Assembly (NCBI GenBank): GCA_023417065.1 | Contig: JAEZGH010000181.1 | Span: 50,549-114,548 of the forward strand | Reading direction: 5' to 3' | Source of the DNA: Bacteroidota bacterium | Lineage (GTDB): Bacteria; Bacteroidota; Bacteroidia; Cytophagales; Cyclobacteriaceae | DNA length: 64,000 bases | Part shown: positions 16,505 to 24,482 of the stretch, in pieces | Numbering within the stretch: the stretch's first letter is position 1 | Layout of the letters: every line of letters begins with the position of its first letter | The notes under the pieces: model-generated | What the model was told of the DNA's origin: nothing | Seen by the model: the letters and a program-made list of their open reading frames with translations, nothing else | The model's database searches: none | Program-made: the position numbers and the translations under genes

Positions 16505-17938
16505 TTAGTATTTGAAGTGGAATTCTCCAACAATATTGGAGCTGTCCCAGGTGTTCTGCTTGTTGCCGGAAAGTTTGAGCACGTTGGCCCTCACTTCCTT
16601 GAACACCTGCTCAATGGTAAGCCCCGGTTTGCGCAGAGCTTTCAACAACTCCTGCGTGTAAAGCCCGTTGCGTCCGTTGCCATCTGAAGCAACGGACCCC
16701 GGAGCCGTCGCATACGCAACAAAGGTTCCGCGGGCTCTTTTCATTTCTCTCAGTCCGTCGCCGCCCAGAGACCGGTTTACAGACGGGAACGGATTGTTCC
16801 GGCATGCATCGAGTATGACAATATTCATACGCGTCTGGGAGCGCTCCATGTTGTTGAGCACCATCCGCTGGATTGGAAAACAATAACGCGGGATGTCGTC
16901 TTCATACTGCACCTGCGCGTCGACGGGAACCAGGTAGTTTTCGTCTTCATACGACAGACCATGTCCGGCGAAATAGAATAGCCCTACCGTGTTTTCAGGA
17001 TCACCCGCGTCGAGCTTTTCCTTGAAGCGCATCAGTGCCGCGCGGATTTGCCCGTACGTAGCGTTGGTCAGCAGCGTAACATCAAAGTGCGAGTCTTCCA
17101 GTTCGCGCGCGATGTCGGTGGCATCGTTGACCGGATTTTTCAACACGCCGATGCTCTTGTTGTAATTTGACACGCCGATTACAAGCGCGTAGCGTTTTTC
17201 ATTTTTATAAAATTCGGCAAGAGGGTTTGCCGGTGCCGCTTTTGCCGGTTCCGGTGTCGCCGCCACGGGTTCGGATTTCGTGTTGTTCTTCGCGGATGTC
17301 TTATCGTTTGGCTTCGACGTATTCGATTGACGCGAAGGATTAGCAGTCTCGGTGACTGGAGAGGTTGTACTTGTGACGGCATCCGTTTTGGGTTCAGCAA
17401 CATACGCTGCCTTCAGGTCGTCGAGCTCTTTGCGAAACTCACTTCCCGACGGATTGAGCAACAGTCCTTTTTGAAAGTCATCAATCGCCGCGGCGTTGTT
17501 GCCAAGTTTCCGGTGCAGCTTCCCGCGCTCGTAAAGAAGCTTGAGATGAGCATCGCGGTTGGCGGCGAGTTCGCGGATGGCATTATTATAGCTATTGAGA
17601 CTTTCCTCGTCATCGAAGCTGGCGTAGGACTTCGCCATAAACCAGTAGATGTTGCCGCGGTTGTCGTGACCACGCAACACGGTTTCTTCAAAGTCGGGGA
17701 CGGCCTCCTGGAAGCGGTTCAACTTATAGTACGAAAGTGCGCGAAGGTAAAACACATCTACGTCGATGGTTTTGTCGCGCGTGGATTTGGTGAGATACTC
17801 CGAGAAGAAAGCGATGGCCTCAGCGTATTTTCCTTTCGTATAGCTATGGTGGCCCTTTTCGTAAAGTTTGAACTGAGCGTTTGCCGAAAAGCTCACGCTC
17901 AGAAAAAATGCGAAGAGAAAACCAGTGGTAAACTTCAT
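16505..17938 (-). CDS. Secreted TPR-caspase (C14-like metacaspase) protein
   Basis: 477 residues. Signal peptide MKFTTGFLFAFF...SANAQ; TPR-type helical repeats about 25-175; a Pro/Ala/Thr/Lys-rich linker about 180-240; then a caspase fold from KRYALVIGVSNY (about 248). The catalytic dyad is visible: His in YFAGHGLSYED (about 326) and Cys in ILDACRNNPFP (about 379). It is a cysteine peptidase of the caspase/paracaspase class, likely periplasmic or surface-located. It closely parallels the gene at 18895-20307 in length and domain order, and an outer-membrane protein gene lies between. Last gene of the apparent three-gene unit. Confidence 0.93.
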   Translation of the reverse strand: MKFTTGFLFAFFLSVSFSANAQFKLYEKGHHSYTKGKYAEAIAFFSEYLTKSTRDKTIDVDVFYLRALSYYKLNRFQEAVPDFEETVLRGHDNRGNIYWFMAKSYASFDDEESLNSYNNAIRELAANRDAHLKLLYERGKLHRKLGNNAAAIDDFQKGLLLNPSGSEFRKELDDLKAAYVAEPKTDAVTSTTSPVTETANPSRQSNTSKPNDKTSAKNNTKSEPVAATPEPAKAAPANPLAEFYKNEKRYALVIGVSNYNKSIGVLKNPVNDATDIARELEDSHFDVTLLTNATYGQIRAALMRFKEKLDAGDPENTVGLFYFAGHGLSYEDENYLVPVDAQVQYEDDIPRYCFPIQRMVLNNMERSQTRMNIVILDACRNNPFPSVNRSLGGDGLREMKRARGTFVAYATAPGSVASDGNGRNGLYTQELLKALRKPGLTIEQVFKEVRANVLKLSGNKQNTWDSSNIVGEFHFKY

Positions 17939-17955
17939 CCTGAGTTATTTCTTTT

Positions 17956-18846
17956 CTAGAAGTTGAAACTTGCACCGAACTGAACGTTGATGGCAGGAAA
18001 TCCTTCTTCAGCGATTGGAAACTGTTCATCAAGGTTGTCGAGCAAATTGCCTTTGTATTTCTCAGTACTCACAAAAGAAACAGGGAATGTATATCCAAAG
18101 GCAGCCTGAAAGTAGAATGAGAATTTCCGCGCCGGAAAGAATTCAACACCGGGCCCTACAAAGATCCCTCCGGTTACACGGGAATCTTCCTTCAACTTAT
18201 CACTGATTGTCACGTCAAGTTCCTGCCATTGGGGATTTCCTGCTTCCCATGGAATCCTTTGCGCGTATTCGGCACCGAGATAGATTTCATCCTCTGAGGG
18301 GCTGCCGCTATAATCAAAATCGACAATCGGAAAAACATAAGCAGTACCAGTAACTTCACTGCGATTTGCTACAGTCAGGAAAGGTTTCGCAAATCCGTAG
18401 ACCGACACTACAGAGTTGTCCTTAACCGGGATCAGATTTAGTTTGAGATTAACCGCGAGTGATGTAAGCGTGAGGTCTCCCCCTTTGAAATCGACGTACA
18501 TCGCAGCCCAGTAATCATAGCCGGTGTCGGTATCATAAAAAGTATCTTTTGAAATAAATGCGTTATTCGCGCCGGTCTTATCAGGATCGTAGTTGAAACT
18601 AACAATGGATATCGATGGTCCGATTGAGAAGACCCTGTTTAATCGTTTCGTAAATCCAAATTCAAAATTTGCTCCGGCGCTGTAATCACCAATGTTTTTT
18701 CCGAGTGTAAAGGATGGTCCGATACCAACAAAAATGCTACTCGGGCGTTCTATGCGCGATCTTTTCAGAATCACGCCTTCATCCTGAGCATAAAGTGAAA
18801 GGGTAAGACCACAGAGGACAGCCAATAGACAGATGCTTTTTTTCAT
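17956..18846 (-). CDS. Predicted outer-membrane beta-barrel protein between two caspase genes
   Basis: 296 residues with a signal peptide (MKKSICLLAVLCGLTLSLYAQ). Beta-strand-rich sequence follows: FVGIGPSFTLGKNIGDY, ANFEFGFTKRLNRVFSIGPS, KFSFYFQAAFGYTFPVSF, ending NVQFGASFNF with a terminal Phe typical of barrels. No named family. It lies 17 bases upstream of one caspase gene and 48 bases downstream of the other, all on the same strand, suggesting joint expression and a shared envelope location. Confidence 0.85.
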   Translation of the reverse strand: MKKSICLLAVLCGLTLSLYAQDEGVILKRSRIERPSSIFVGIGPSFTLGKNIGDYSAGANFEFGFTKRLNRVFSIGPSISIVSFNYDPDKTGANNAFISKDTFYDTDTGYDYWAAMYVDFKGGDLTLTSLAVNLKLNLIPVKDNSVVSVYGFAKPFLTVANRSEVTGTAYVFPIVDFDYSGSPSEDEIYLGAEYAQRIPWEAGNPQWQELDVTISDKLKEDSRVTGGIFVGPGVEFFPARKFSFYFQAAFGYTFPVSFVSTEKYKGNLLDNLDEQFPIAEEGFPAINVQFGASFNF

Positions 18847-18894
18847 TCGTATAAGTTAGGGTTTGCATAACGTGACGACTACACGTTACAGAGG

Positions 18895-20307
18895 TTAAAA
18901 TTTGAAGTAGAATTCGCCTATGATGTTCGAGCTGTCCCAGGTGAACTGTTTGTCACCTGAAAGACGCAGTACGTTCTGACGCACTTCCTTGAACACCTGC
19001 TCAATAGTCAGTCCGGGTTTGCGCAGCGCCTTCAACAGCTCCTGCGTATAGAGGCCGTTGCGCCCCTGACCATCTGACGCCACCGATCCGGGTGCCGTGG
19101 CATAGGCGATAAAAGATCCGCGCGCACGGCGCATCTCCCCCAGCCCCTGACTGACTGAACGCGTTGTGGCCGGGAAAGGATTGTTCCGGCATGCGTCCAG
19201 GATGATGATATTCATACGTGAATTGGTCTTTTCCATATTGGCAAGCACCATGCGCTGCACAGGAAAACACATCCTCACAATATCGTCCTCGTACTTGACA
19301 TTGGCGTCTACCGGCACCAGGTAATTCTCGTCCTGGTATTGTACACCGTGCCCCGCGTAGTAAAACAACCCCACAGTCTGATCTTTCGGACCCTCCGTCA
19401 GCCTTTCCTGAAACTTGCGCATTGCCTCGCGAATCTGGATGTACGTCGCGTTCGTGAGGAGCTGCACTTCAAAATTCGACTTCCTCAATTCCGAAGCAAC
19501 ATCGGTCGCATCATTGACGGGATTTTTGAGCGTACCGATCTCTTTGGAGTAATTGCTGTTGCCAATAACCAGTGCATAGCGCTTTTCGTCCTTGTACGCT
19601 TCTGCAAGCTTACTGATCATCGCAACCGAAGAATTATCTTCGCGGACAGGCTGCGCTGGTTTCTCAGCGGGCTTGTTAGCCGTGCCCGACGTCTTGGGAG
19701 CTTCCTCGACAGCTGGTTTTGCCTGGGTGTTGTTCTTGACAATGACCTTGGTCTCCTTCCCGGAATCCATTGTCGTTTTTATATTTTTCAGGTCTGTGGC
19801 CGCGATTTCGGCATTGTTCGGATCGAGAGTGCGGGCCTGTTCGAGGTCCTGCCGGGCAGCAACCGCATTACCACGCCGTGCAAAATAGCCGGCGCGGTCG
19901 GCAAGAATCCGCGCGTGAACTTTACGGTTCCCCGAGCTCAGGTTCAACGCCTCATTGTAGGAAGCTTCAGCGCCGGCAAAATCATCGAGCTTTTCAGCAC
20001 AACGCGCCTTGAACCAATGAATTACCGGTTTGTTATAGTGATTCAGCTTCAGACTTTCTTCCAGGTCGGCGAGAGCATCCCTGGCGTTGCCGGTGTGGAA
20101 ATAAGACTGACCACGGTAGAAATAAAGATCTTCGTTTAATCGTTTATTGTGATCCGGGTCCGAAAGTATCTGCGTAAAGAGATCAATCACCGCGTTGTAT
20201 TCTCCCGCCTTGAACTTTGCCACCCCTTCGTCGAATAGCTTTGAATCCTGAGATTGAGATAAAAAGGGACAAACAAAAAAGGAAAACAGCAGGAGAACCT
20301 TTTTCAT
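18895..20307 (-). CDS. Secreted TPR-caspase (C14-like) protein, paralogue
   Basis: 470 residues from the ATG at 20307 (MKKVLLLFSFFVCPF signal peptide); an ATG at 20328 is in frame but lies in the promoter -7 box. TPR repeats span about 20-190, then a Lys/Pro/Ala-rich linker. The caspase domain begins at KRYALVIGNSNYSKEIG, with His in YYAGHGVQYQDE and Cys in ILDACRNNPFP. Long stretches are near-identical to the gene at 16505-17938 (GRNGLYTQELLKALRKPGL, TIEQVFKEVR), pointing to tandem duplication. First gene of the unit. Confidence 0.93.
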   Translation of the reverse strand: MKKVLLLFSFFVCPFLSQSQDSKLFDEGVAKFKAGEYNAVIDLFTQILSDPDHNKRLNEDLYFYRGQSYFHTGNARDALADLEESLKLNHYNKPVIHWFKARCAEKLDDFAGAEASYNEALNLSSGNRKVHARILADRAGYFARRGNAVAARQDLEQARTLDPNNAEIAATDLKNIKTTMDSGKETKVIVKNNTQAKPAVEEAPKTSGTANKPAEKPAQPVREDNSSVAMISKLAEAYKDEKRYALVIGNSNYSKEIGTLKNPVNDATDVASELRKSNFEVQLLTNATYIQIREAMRKFQERLTEGPKDQTVGLFYYAGHGVQYQDENYLVPVDANVKYEDDIVRMCFPVQRMVLANMEKTNSRMNIIILDACRNNPFPATTRSVSQGLGEMRRARGSFIAYATAPGSVASDGQGRNGLYTQELLKALRKPGLTIEQVFKEVRQNVLRLSGDKQFTWDSSNIIGEFYFKF

Positions 20308-20325
20308 GGTGATATATGTCATTGA

Positions 20326-20333
20326 CAAAGATA
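20326..20333 (-). promoter_or_regulatory. -7 box (TATCTTTG) of the caspase operon
   Basis: CAAAGATA on the plus strand reads TATCTTTG on the minus strand, 18 bases upstream of the ATG at 20307. It overlaps the upstream in-frame ATG (20328), so it decides in favour of the shorter start. Confidence 0.55.
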
Positions 20334-20393
20334 CATATACGTAGAAAAATAACTACCGTTACCCTAAAACTCCTACAAAAACTTAAAAAATGG

Positions 20394-20401
20394 TAACTTT
20401 G
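20394..20401 (+). promoter_or_regulatory. -7 box (TAACTTTG) of a small lipoprotein gene
   Basis: Perfect TAnnTTTG match 14 bases upstream of the ATG at 20416. It implies a leader of under ten bases. No TTG at ideal distance. Confidence 0.5.
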
Positions 20402-20415
20402 AGGTTCATTTCAGA

Positions 20416-20586
20416 ATGAGGAAGCTAATTTTTCTGGTTGTGTTCATCGCCTTGCTGTGCCCATCGTGCAGTAAGAAAACAGGAACCACTATCACCGTTG
20501 TCAAGCCAAAGTACCATCATCGCTTCTACGACCGAAAGAAGGACAAGCGCATGAAGCGAACCAGGACAGTAAAAGTCAGGAACTAG
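20416..20586 (+). CDS. Very small basic lipoprotein (56 residues)
   Basis: ATG at 20416 to TAG at 20584-20586. A hydrophobic start (MRKLIFLVVFIALLC) leads to cysteines in LLCPSC, which could serve as a lipobox. The mature part is short and strongly basic (KYHHRFYDRKKDKRMKRTR). It has its own -7 box and its stop overlaps the convergent TetR stop by four bases. It resembles small cationic lipoproteins or secreted peptides; no named family. Confidence 0.6.
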   Translation: MRKLIFLVVFIALLCPSCSKKTGTTITVVKPKYHHRFYDRKKDKRMKRTRTVKVRN

Positions 20587-21218
20587 TTACCGTTTAATCC
20601 TTTAAGGGCAAGGTCTATTGTCTTTCGAAAGAAATGCTTGAGAGGATTCTGCTGATTGAGGTGCGCTACCAGAATTCCTCCAAAAAGCATCGACGAAATG
20701 AGGTTGGTGATATCGCGTGTGGATGTTGATTTCGTTATCTCCTTCCGGAAAATGGCCTCCAGAACAAACTTTTCGAGCATCTGGTCCACCGAGTAGATTT
20801 CCAGCGTCGCCACACTATCCACTTCGGGATACAGCAGTCGCTTCTCCTCGGGCTTTACCGGAAAGGGCTTCGGTGGGCGTTTGGCATCCGAAAGGTAGCC
20901 CACCAGACTCAGCACAAAGCCGGGTCTTTCTTCGTATTCATCGGCAATCTTGTCAAACAAATAATGGACACCTGCCATGCCTTCACGGGGCTTCTGGGAT
21001 AGCTCAACAGTACGGGCGAGGCACCAGATGCGCAGGTAATACATCAGGATATCTTCCTTCTGGGGGAAGTATTTGAAAAGCGTGACTTTTGAGATTTTGA
21101 CCTTGTCGCAGATGTCGTCGACATAGAGATCTTCAAACGACTTCTTCCCTACCAGCTTCAACGTGTTGTCGAGCACCTGTACTTTTAGCCTTGCGGCCTT
21201 TTCCTTTCGTAGGCTCAT
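20583..21218 (-). CDS. TetR/AcrR-family transcriptional regulator
   Basis: 211 residues. N-terminal helix-turn-helix of TetR type: VLDNTLKLVGKKSFEDLYVDDIC, then KVKISKVTLFKYFPQKEDIL (recognition helix with the TLFKYF/FPxKE signature). The C-terminal ligand-binding half is helical and variable. It would repress genes in response to an unknown ligand. It is divergent from ggt, whose ATG lies about 110 bases away, so ggt is a possible target. It converges with the small lipoprotein gene. Confidence 0.92.
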   Translation of the reverse strand: MSLRKEKAARLKVQVLDNTLKLVGKKSFEDLYVDDICDKVKISKVTLFKYFPQKEDILMYYLRIWCLARTVELSQKPREGMAGVHYLFDKIADEYEERPGFVLSLVGYLSDAKRPPKPFPVKPEEKRLLYPEVDSVATLEIYSVDQMLEKFVLEAIFRKEITKSTSTRDITNLISSMLFGGILVAHLNQQNPLKHFFRKTIDLALKGLNGN

Positions 21219-21326
21219 ACGTGATTCTCTATGTCTTTACCTTGGGTCAAATCGTGCCTTCAGTTAACTTTTTCGAACTCCGCTGGAATTAATACTTTTA
21301 TCGGGACAATACCAATACACGAAAAG

Positions 21327-23018
21327 ATGAAGCGTTTTATTCTGCTTTTACTCGTCGGTACGCTAGTTACCTGTACGCCGCGCCCTCTTGCCTACCAAGC
21401 CACCGAACCGGTGCTCGCTGACTCGGGAATGGTGGTTTGCGCCCATCCTCTGGCGAGTGAAGTAGGAATTCAGATCCTTAAGAGAGGCGGAAACGCGGTG
21501 GATGCAGCGATTGCCGTCCAGTTTGCCCTGGCTGTCGTTCATCCCGCGGCCGGGAACCTGGGCGGGGGCGGATTTATGGTCTACCGCGACGCCCGCGGAT
21601 CCGTCGCCACCCTCGATTACCGCGAAAGTGCCCCCGCTGCAGCCAGCTCCGGCATGTTCCTGAACGCGGATGCAGAGGTGATCGCCGGCCTCAGCGAAGA
21701 TACCCACCTCGCCAGCGGGTGCCCCGGCACCGTGGCTGGCCTCTGGGAAGCTCACCGGAAATTCGGCACGCTCCCCTGGCGCGACCTGGTATCCCCTGCC
21801 ATTGAACTCGCGTTGAATGGATTTCCCCTCACAGAAAAGGAAGCCCGCGGACTAAACAGCATACAAGCTGCCCTGAAAGAGAACAATACGATCCTACCCG
21901 AGTTTCTGCTTCGCGACGTGTGGACAGAGGGCGATACACTCACGCTTACGGACCTTGGCCGTACCCTGGAGCGCATCCGGGACGAAGGTCGCGACGGATT
22001 CTACGACGGAACAACAGCTGAATTGATTGTCGCAGAAATGAAACGCGGCAACGGACTGATTACACGCGAAGATCTCCTCGCATATCAGCCTGCATGGCGC
22101 GAGGCAATAACAGCATTCTACAAAGATTATAAGGTGATCTCCATGCCGCCGCCGTCAAGCGGGGGCGTTGCGTTAATTCAACTGCTTAAGAGTATCGAAC
22201 CTTATCCTGTAAAGAAATGGGGGTATAACGACATACGCACTGTGCATTTGTTCACTGAAGCAGAACGACGTGTTTACGCCGACCGCGCCACACACCTGGG
22301 CGACCCTGATTTTTATAACGTTCCTGTCAGCCAGTTGATCGATGATGAATACATCAGGCAGCGCATGGCTTCCTTCAATCCTTCAAAGGCAACTCCAAGC
22401 GCAGAGATCAGTGCAGGCGTCCCCCAGGGCCGCGAGTCTGACCAGACTACCCATCTCTCCATCGTCGACGCCAAAGGCAATGCCGTAGCTGTAACCACGA
22501 CGTTGAACGACAGCTACGGAAACAAGATTGTCGTCGGCGGCGCGGGCTTTCTCCTGAACAACGAAATGGATGATTTCTCTCTCAAGCCCGGTCACCCAAA
22601 CATGTATGGAGCCATCGGCGGCGAAGCCAACAAGATTCTTCCGCGCAAGCGTATGCTGAGTTCCATGACGCCGACTATTCTTGAGAAGGATGGCAAACTG
22701 TTTATGGTGGTGGGAACGCCCGGAGGAACGACGATCATCACTTCTGTATTTCAGACGATCATCAATGTTGTTGAACACGGCATGAACATGCAGGAAGCGG
22801 TGACCGCAAGACGTACTCATTCGCAATGGTTACCCGACAAAATCATCGCTGAAAAAGGTGCGCTGAGTGCCGGCGTTCAAAGTGGCCTTGAAGGCCTGGG
22901 CCACGCGATTGAAACCTGGGACAACTACGGAAGAGTAGACGCGATTCTCATTCGCTCCGATGGACGGCTTGAAGGCGGTGCCGATCCTCGCGGCGATGAC
23001 ACTGCCATGGGCTACTAA
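21327..23018 (+). CDS. ggt: Gamma-glutamyltransferase
   Basis: 563 residues from the ATG at 21327 (MKRFILLLLVGTLVTC, a lipoprotein-type signal with Cys after LVT). GGT landmarks: GGNAVDAAIA, NLGGGGFMVYRD, MPPPSSGGVALIQLL, and the autoprocessing Thr in QTTHLSIVDAKGNAVAVTTTLN. MLSSMTPTI and VVGTPGGTTIITSVFQ follow. It self-cleaves into two subunits and transfers or hydrolyses gamma-glutamyl groups (glutathione) in the periplasm. It is divergent from the TetR gene; its end overlaps the convergent kinase stop by four bases. Confidence 0.97.
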   Translation: MKRFILLLLVGTLVTCTPRPLAYQATEPVLADSGMVVCAHPLASEVGIQILKRGGNAVDAAIAVQFALAVVHPAAGNLGGGGFMVYRDARGSVATLDYRESAPAAASSGMFLNADAEVIAGLSEDTHLASGCPGTVAGLWEAHRKFGTLPWRDLVSPAIELALNGFPLTEKEARGLNSIQAALKENNTILPEFLLRDVWTEGDTLTLTDLGRTLERIRDEGRDGFYDGTTAELIVAEMKRGNGLITREDLLAYQPAWREAITAFYKDYKVISMPPPSSGGVALIQLLKSIEPYPVKKWGYNDIRTVHLFTEAERRVYADRATHLGDPDFYNVPVSQLIDDEYIRQRMASFNPSKATPSAEISAGVPQGRESDQTTHLSIVDAKGNAVAVTTTLNDSYGNKIVVGGAGFLLNNEMDDFSLKPGHPNMYGAIGGEANKILPRKRMLSSMTPTILEKDGKLFMVVGTPGGTTIITSVFQTIINVVEHGMNMQEAVTARRTHSQWLPDKIIAEKGALSAGVQSGLEGLGHAIETWDNYGRVDAILIRSDGRLEGGADPRGDDTAMGY

Positions 23019-24172
23019 TGCGTCGCCGAGGGAGAATGAACCACCGCGCCAATGCGGTTGGGAATTTCAATCTGAAAGGTGGTGCCTATGCCGACATCTG
23101 ACGACGTTGATATCCGGCCCCCGAGTTTTTCCACCGTTTCCTTCACGATGTATAAGCCCAGGCCCGCACCTTCGCTTTTTTCAGTTGCCCTGAAAAACAT
23201 ATCGAAGATCTTTTTCACGAGTTCGCTGTTGATGCCAATGCCGTTGTCGGAAAACGTCAGCGTCAGATTCTTCTCCGTTACACGGGCTTTAACCTTGACG
23301 TATTGGTGTTCCTTACCGGGGTCGCGGTACTTAATGGCATTTGAAATAAGATTATTCAGCACCACGCCCAGCCTGTTCGGATCTGAATACAACGGCGCAT
23401 TGTCTTCAACTTCAATAATCTTTTCAATGCGTTCACTTCCTTCGTGATACCGGAGACGCTCAAATCCGTCTTCGAGAACTTTTCTGAAGTCAACCTGCTC
23501 AATTCTGATTTCAGATCGCGCGTTGCGGGAATAGTCGAGAATTTCCTTCAGTGTATCATCGAGTTTGTTGATGCTGTGTTCCATCATGCTGAAGTAGCTC
23601 AGTAACACGTCTGTTTCTTTTCCGGAACGCTCCACCTCGATGTAGGCAAGTCGCAATAAACCCAGTACCGACATCAGCGGCGCACGCAGGTTGTGCGACA
23701 CACTGTATACGAAACTATCGAGTTCCTGATTGATTTTAACCAGCTCTTCATTGCGTTTCCGCAGCGTGTGTTCCGCAGATTTTCTTTTGAGTTCGATATT
23801 GCGCTGTCTCAGTGCGTTGACGATCGCCGAAGGCAGCCTGACAAGGTTTGACTTCAACACGTAATCATCCGCTCCCTGTTTGAGACAGCTTACGGCAAAC
23901 TCTTCAGAGACAGTACCGGTAACCAGTATAAACGGAATATTCAGCGAACCTTTCCGGCAAATCTCCAGTGCTTCCACTGAATTGAATTGCGGCAGCGCAT
24001 GGTCTGACAAGATCACATCAGGATTAAAATCCCTAAGCGCCCTGACGTAGTCTGCCCTCGTATCGACACTGTAACTTACGAAACGAATACCTTCGCGTCG
24101 GAGGATGCGTTCGATCAGCCCAATGTCTTCCGGCACATCTTCAAGCATTAATATCTTCAGGTCTCTGTCCAT
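23015..24172 (-). CDS. Receiver-histidine kinase hybrid (REC + HisKA + HATPase_c)
   Basis: 385 residues, no membrane segment. Receiver domain 1-125: acidic ED at 11-12 (MLEDVPED), phospho-acceptor Asp in ILSDHALP, Thr in LVTGT and Lys in YVLKSN. A coiled coil follows (about 125-155), then HisKA with H-box YSVSHNLRAPL and the ATPase domain with N-box NNLISNAIKYRD, G1 DNGIGI and G2 GAGLGLYIVKE. It is a soluble kinase whose activity may be set by phosphorylation of its own receiver. Partner regulator not seen nearby. Confidence 0.94.
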   Translation of the reverse strand: MDRDLKILMLEDVPEDIGLIERILRREGIRFVSYSVDTRADYVRALRDFNPDVILSDHALPQFNSVEALEICRKGSLNIPFILVTGTVSEEFAVSCLKQGADDYVLKSNLVRLPSAIVNALRQRNIELKRKSAEHTLRKRNEELVKINQELDSFVYSVSHNLRAPLMSVLGLLRLAYIEVERSGKETDVLLSYFSMMEHSINKLDDTLKEILDYSRNARSEIRIEQVDFRKVLEDGFERLRYHEGSERIEKIIEVEDNAPLYSDPNRLGVVLNNLISNAIKYRDPGKEHQYVKVKARVTEKNLTLTFSDNGIGINSELVKKIFDMFFRATEKSEGAGLGLYIVKETVEKLGGRISTSSDVGIGTTFQIEIPNRIGAVVHSPSATH

Positions 24173-24482
24173 AGCCGGTTTTCACGTTTTCAGGGAGCTA
24201 GAGTCCCTTCTTCCATATGCAATTTTAGTAAGTCTGGCGCCCTAACAGGTAAGCGCGCCCATATATACCCTAAAACGCGCTTAAGTAGCCATCGAAATGG
24301 GAACAAGACGACGACCGGTCCTTATTTCCGATGAGGTTTCGTTTTGGACTTCAGAGAACGGTTCATTTCAAGATTTTCTCCATTTCGGCGTCGCTGTGTC
24401 GGGCATGCCTATTAGTAATGCTGTTAAAATTTAATGCCGCCCACCACGAACTTTGACGAAGGCGTTCATACTACCCGAGGTC
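24173..24482. other. Gene-free gap between two kinase genes
   Basis: 310 bases between two minus-strand kinase genes. I see no coding frame with protein-like composition, no RNA fold, no TAnnTTTG box on either strand and no terminator hairpin with a T-run. Confidence 0.6.
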
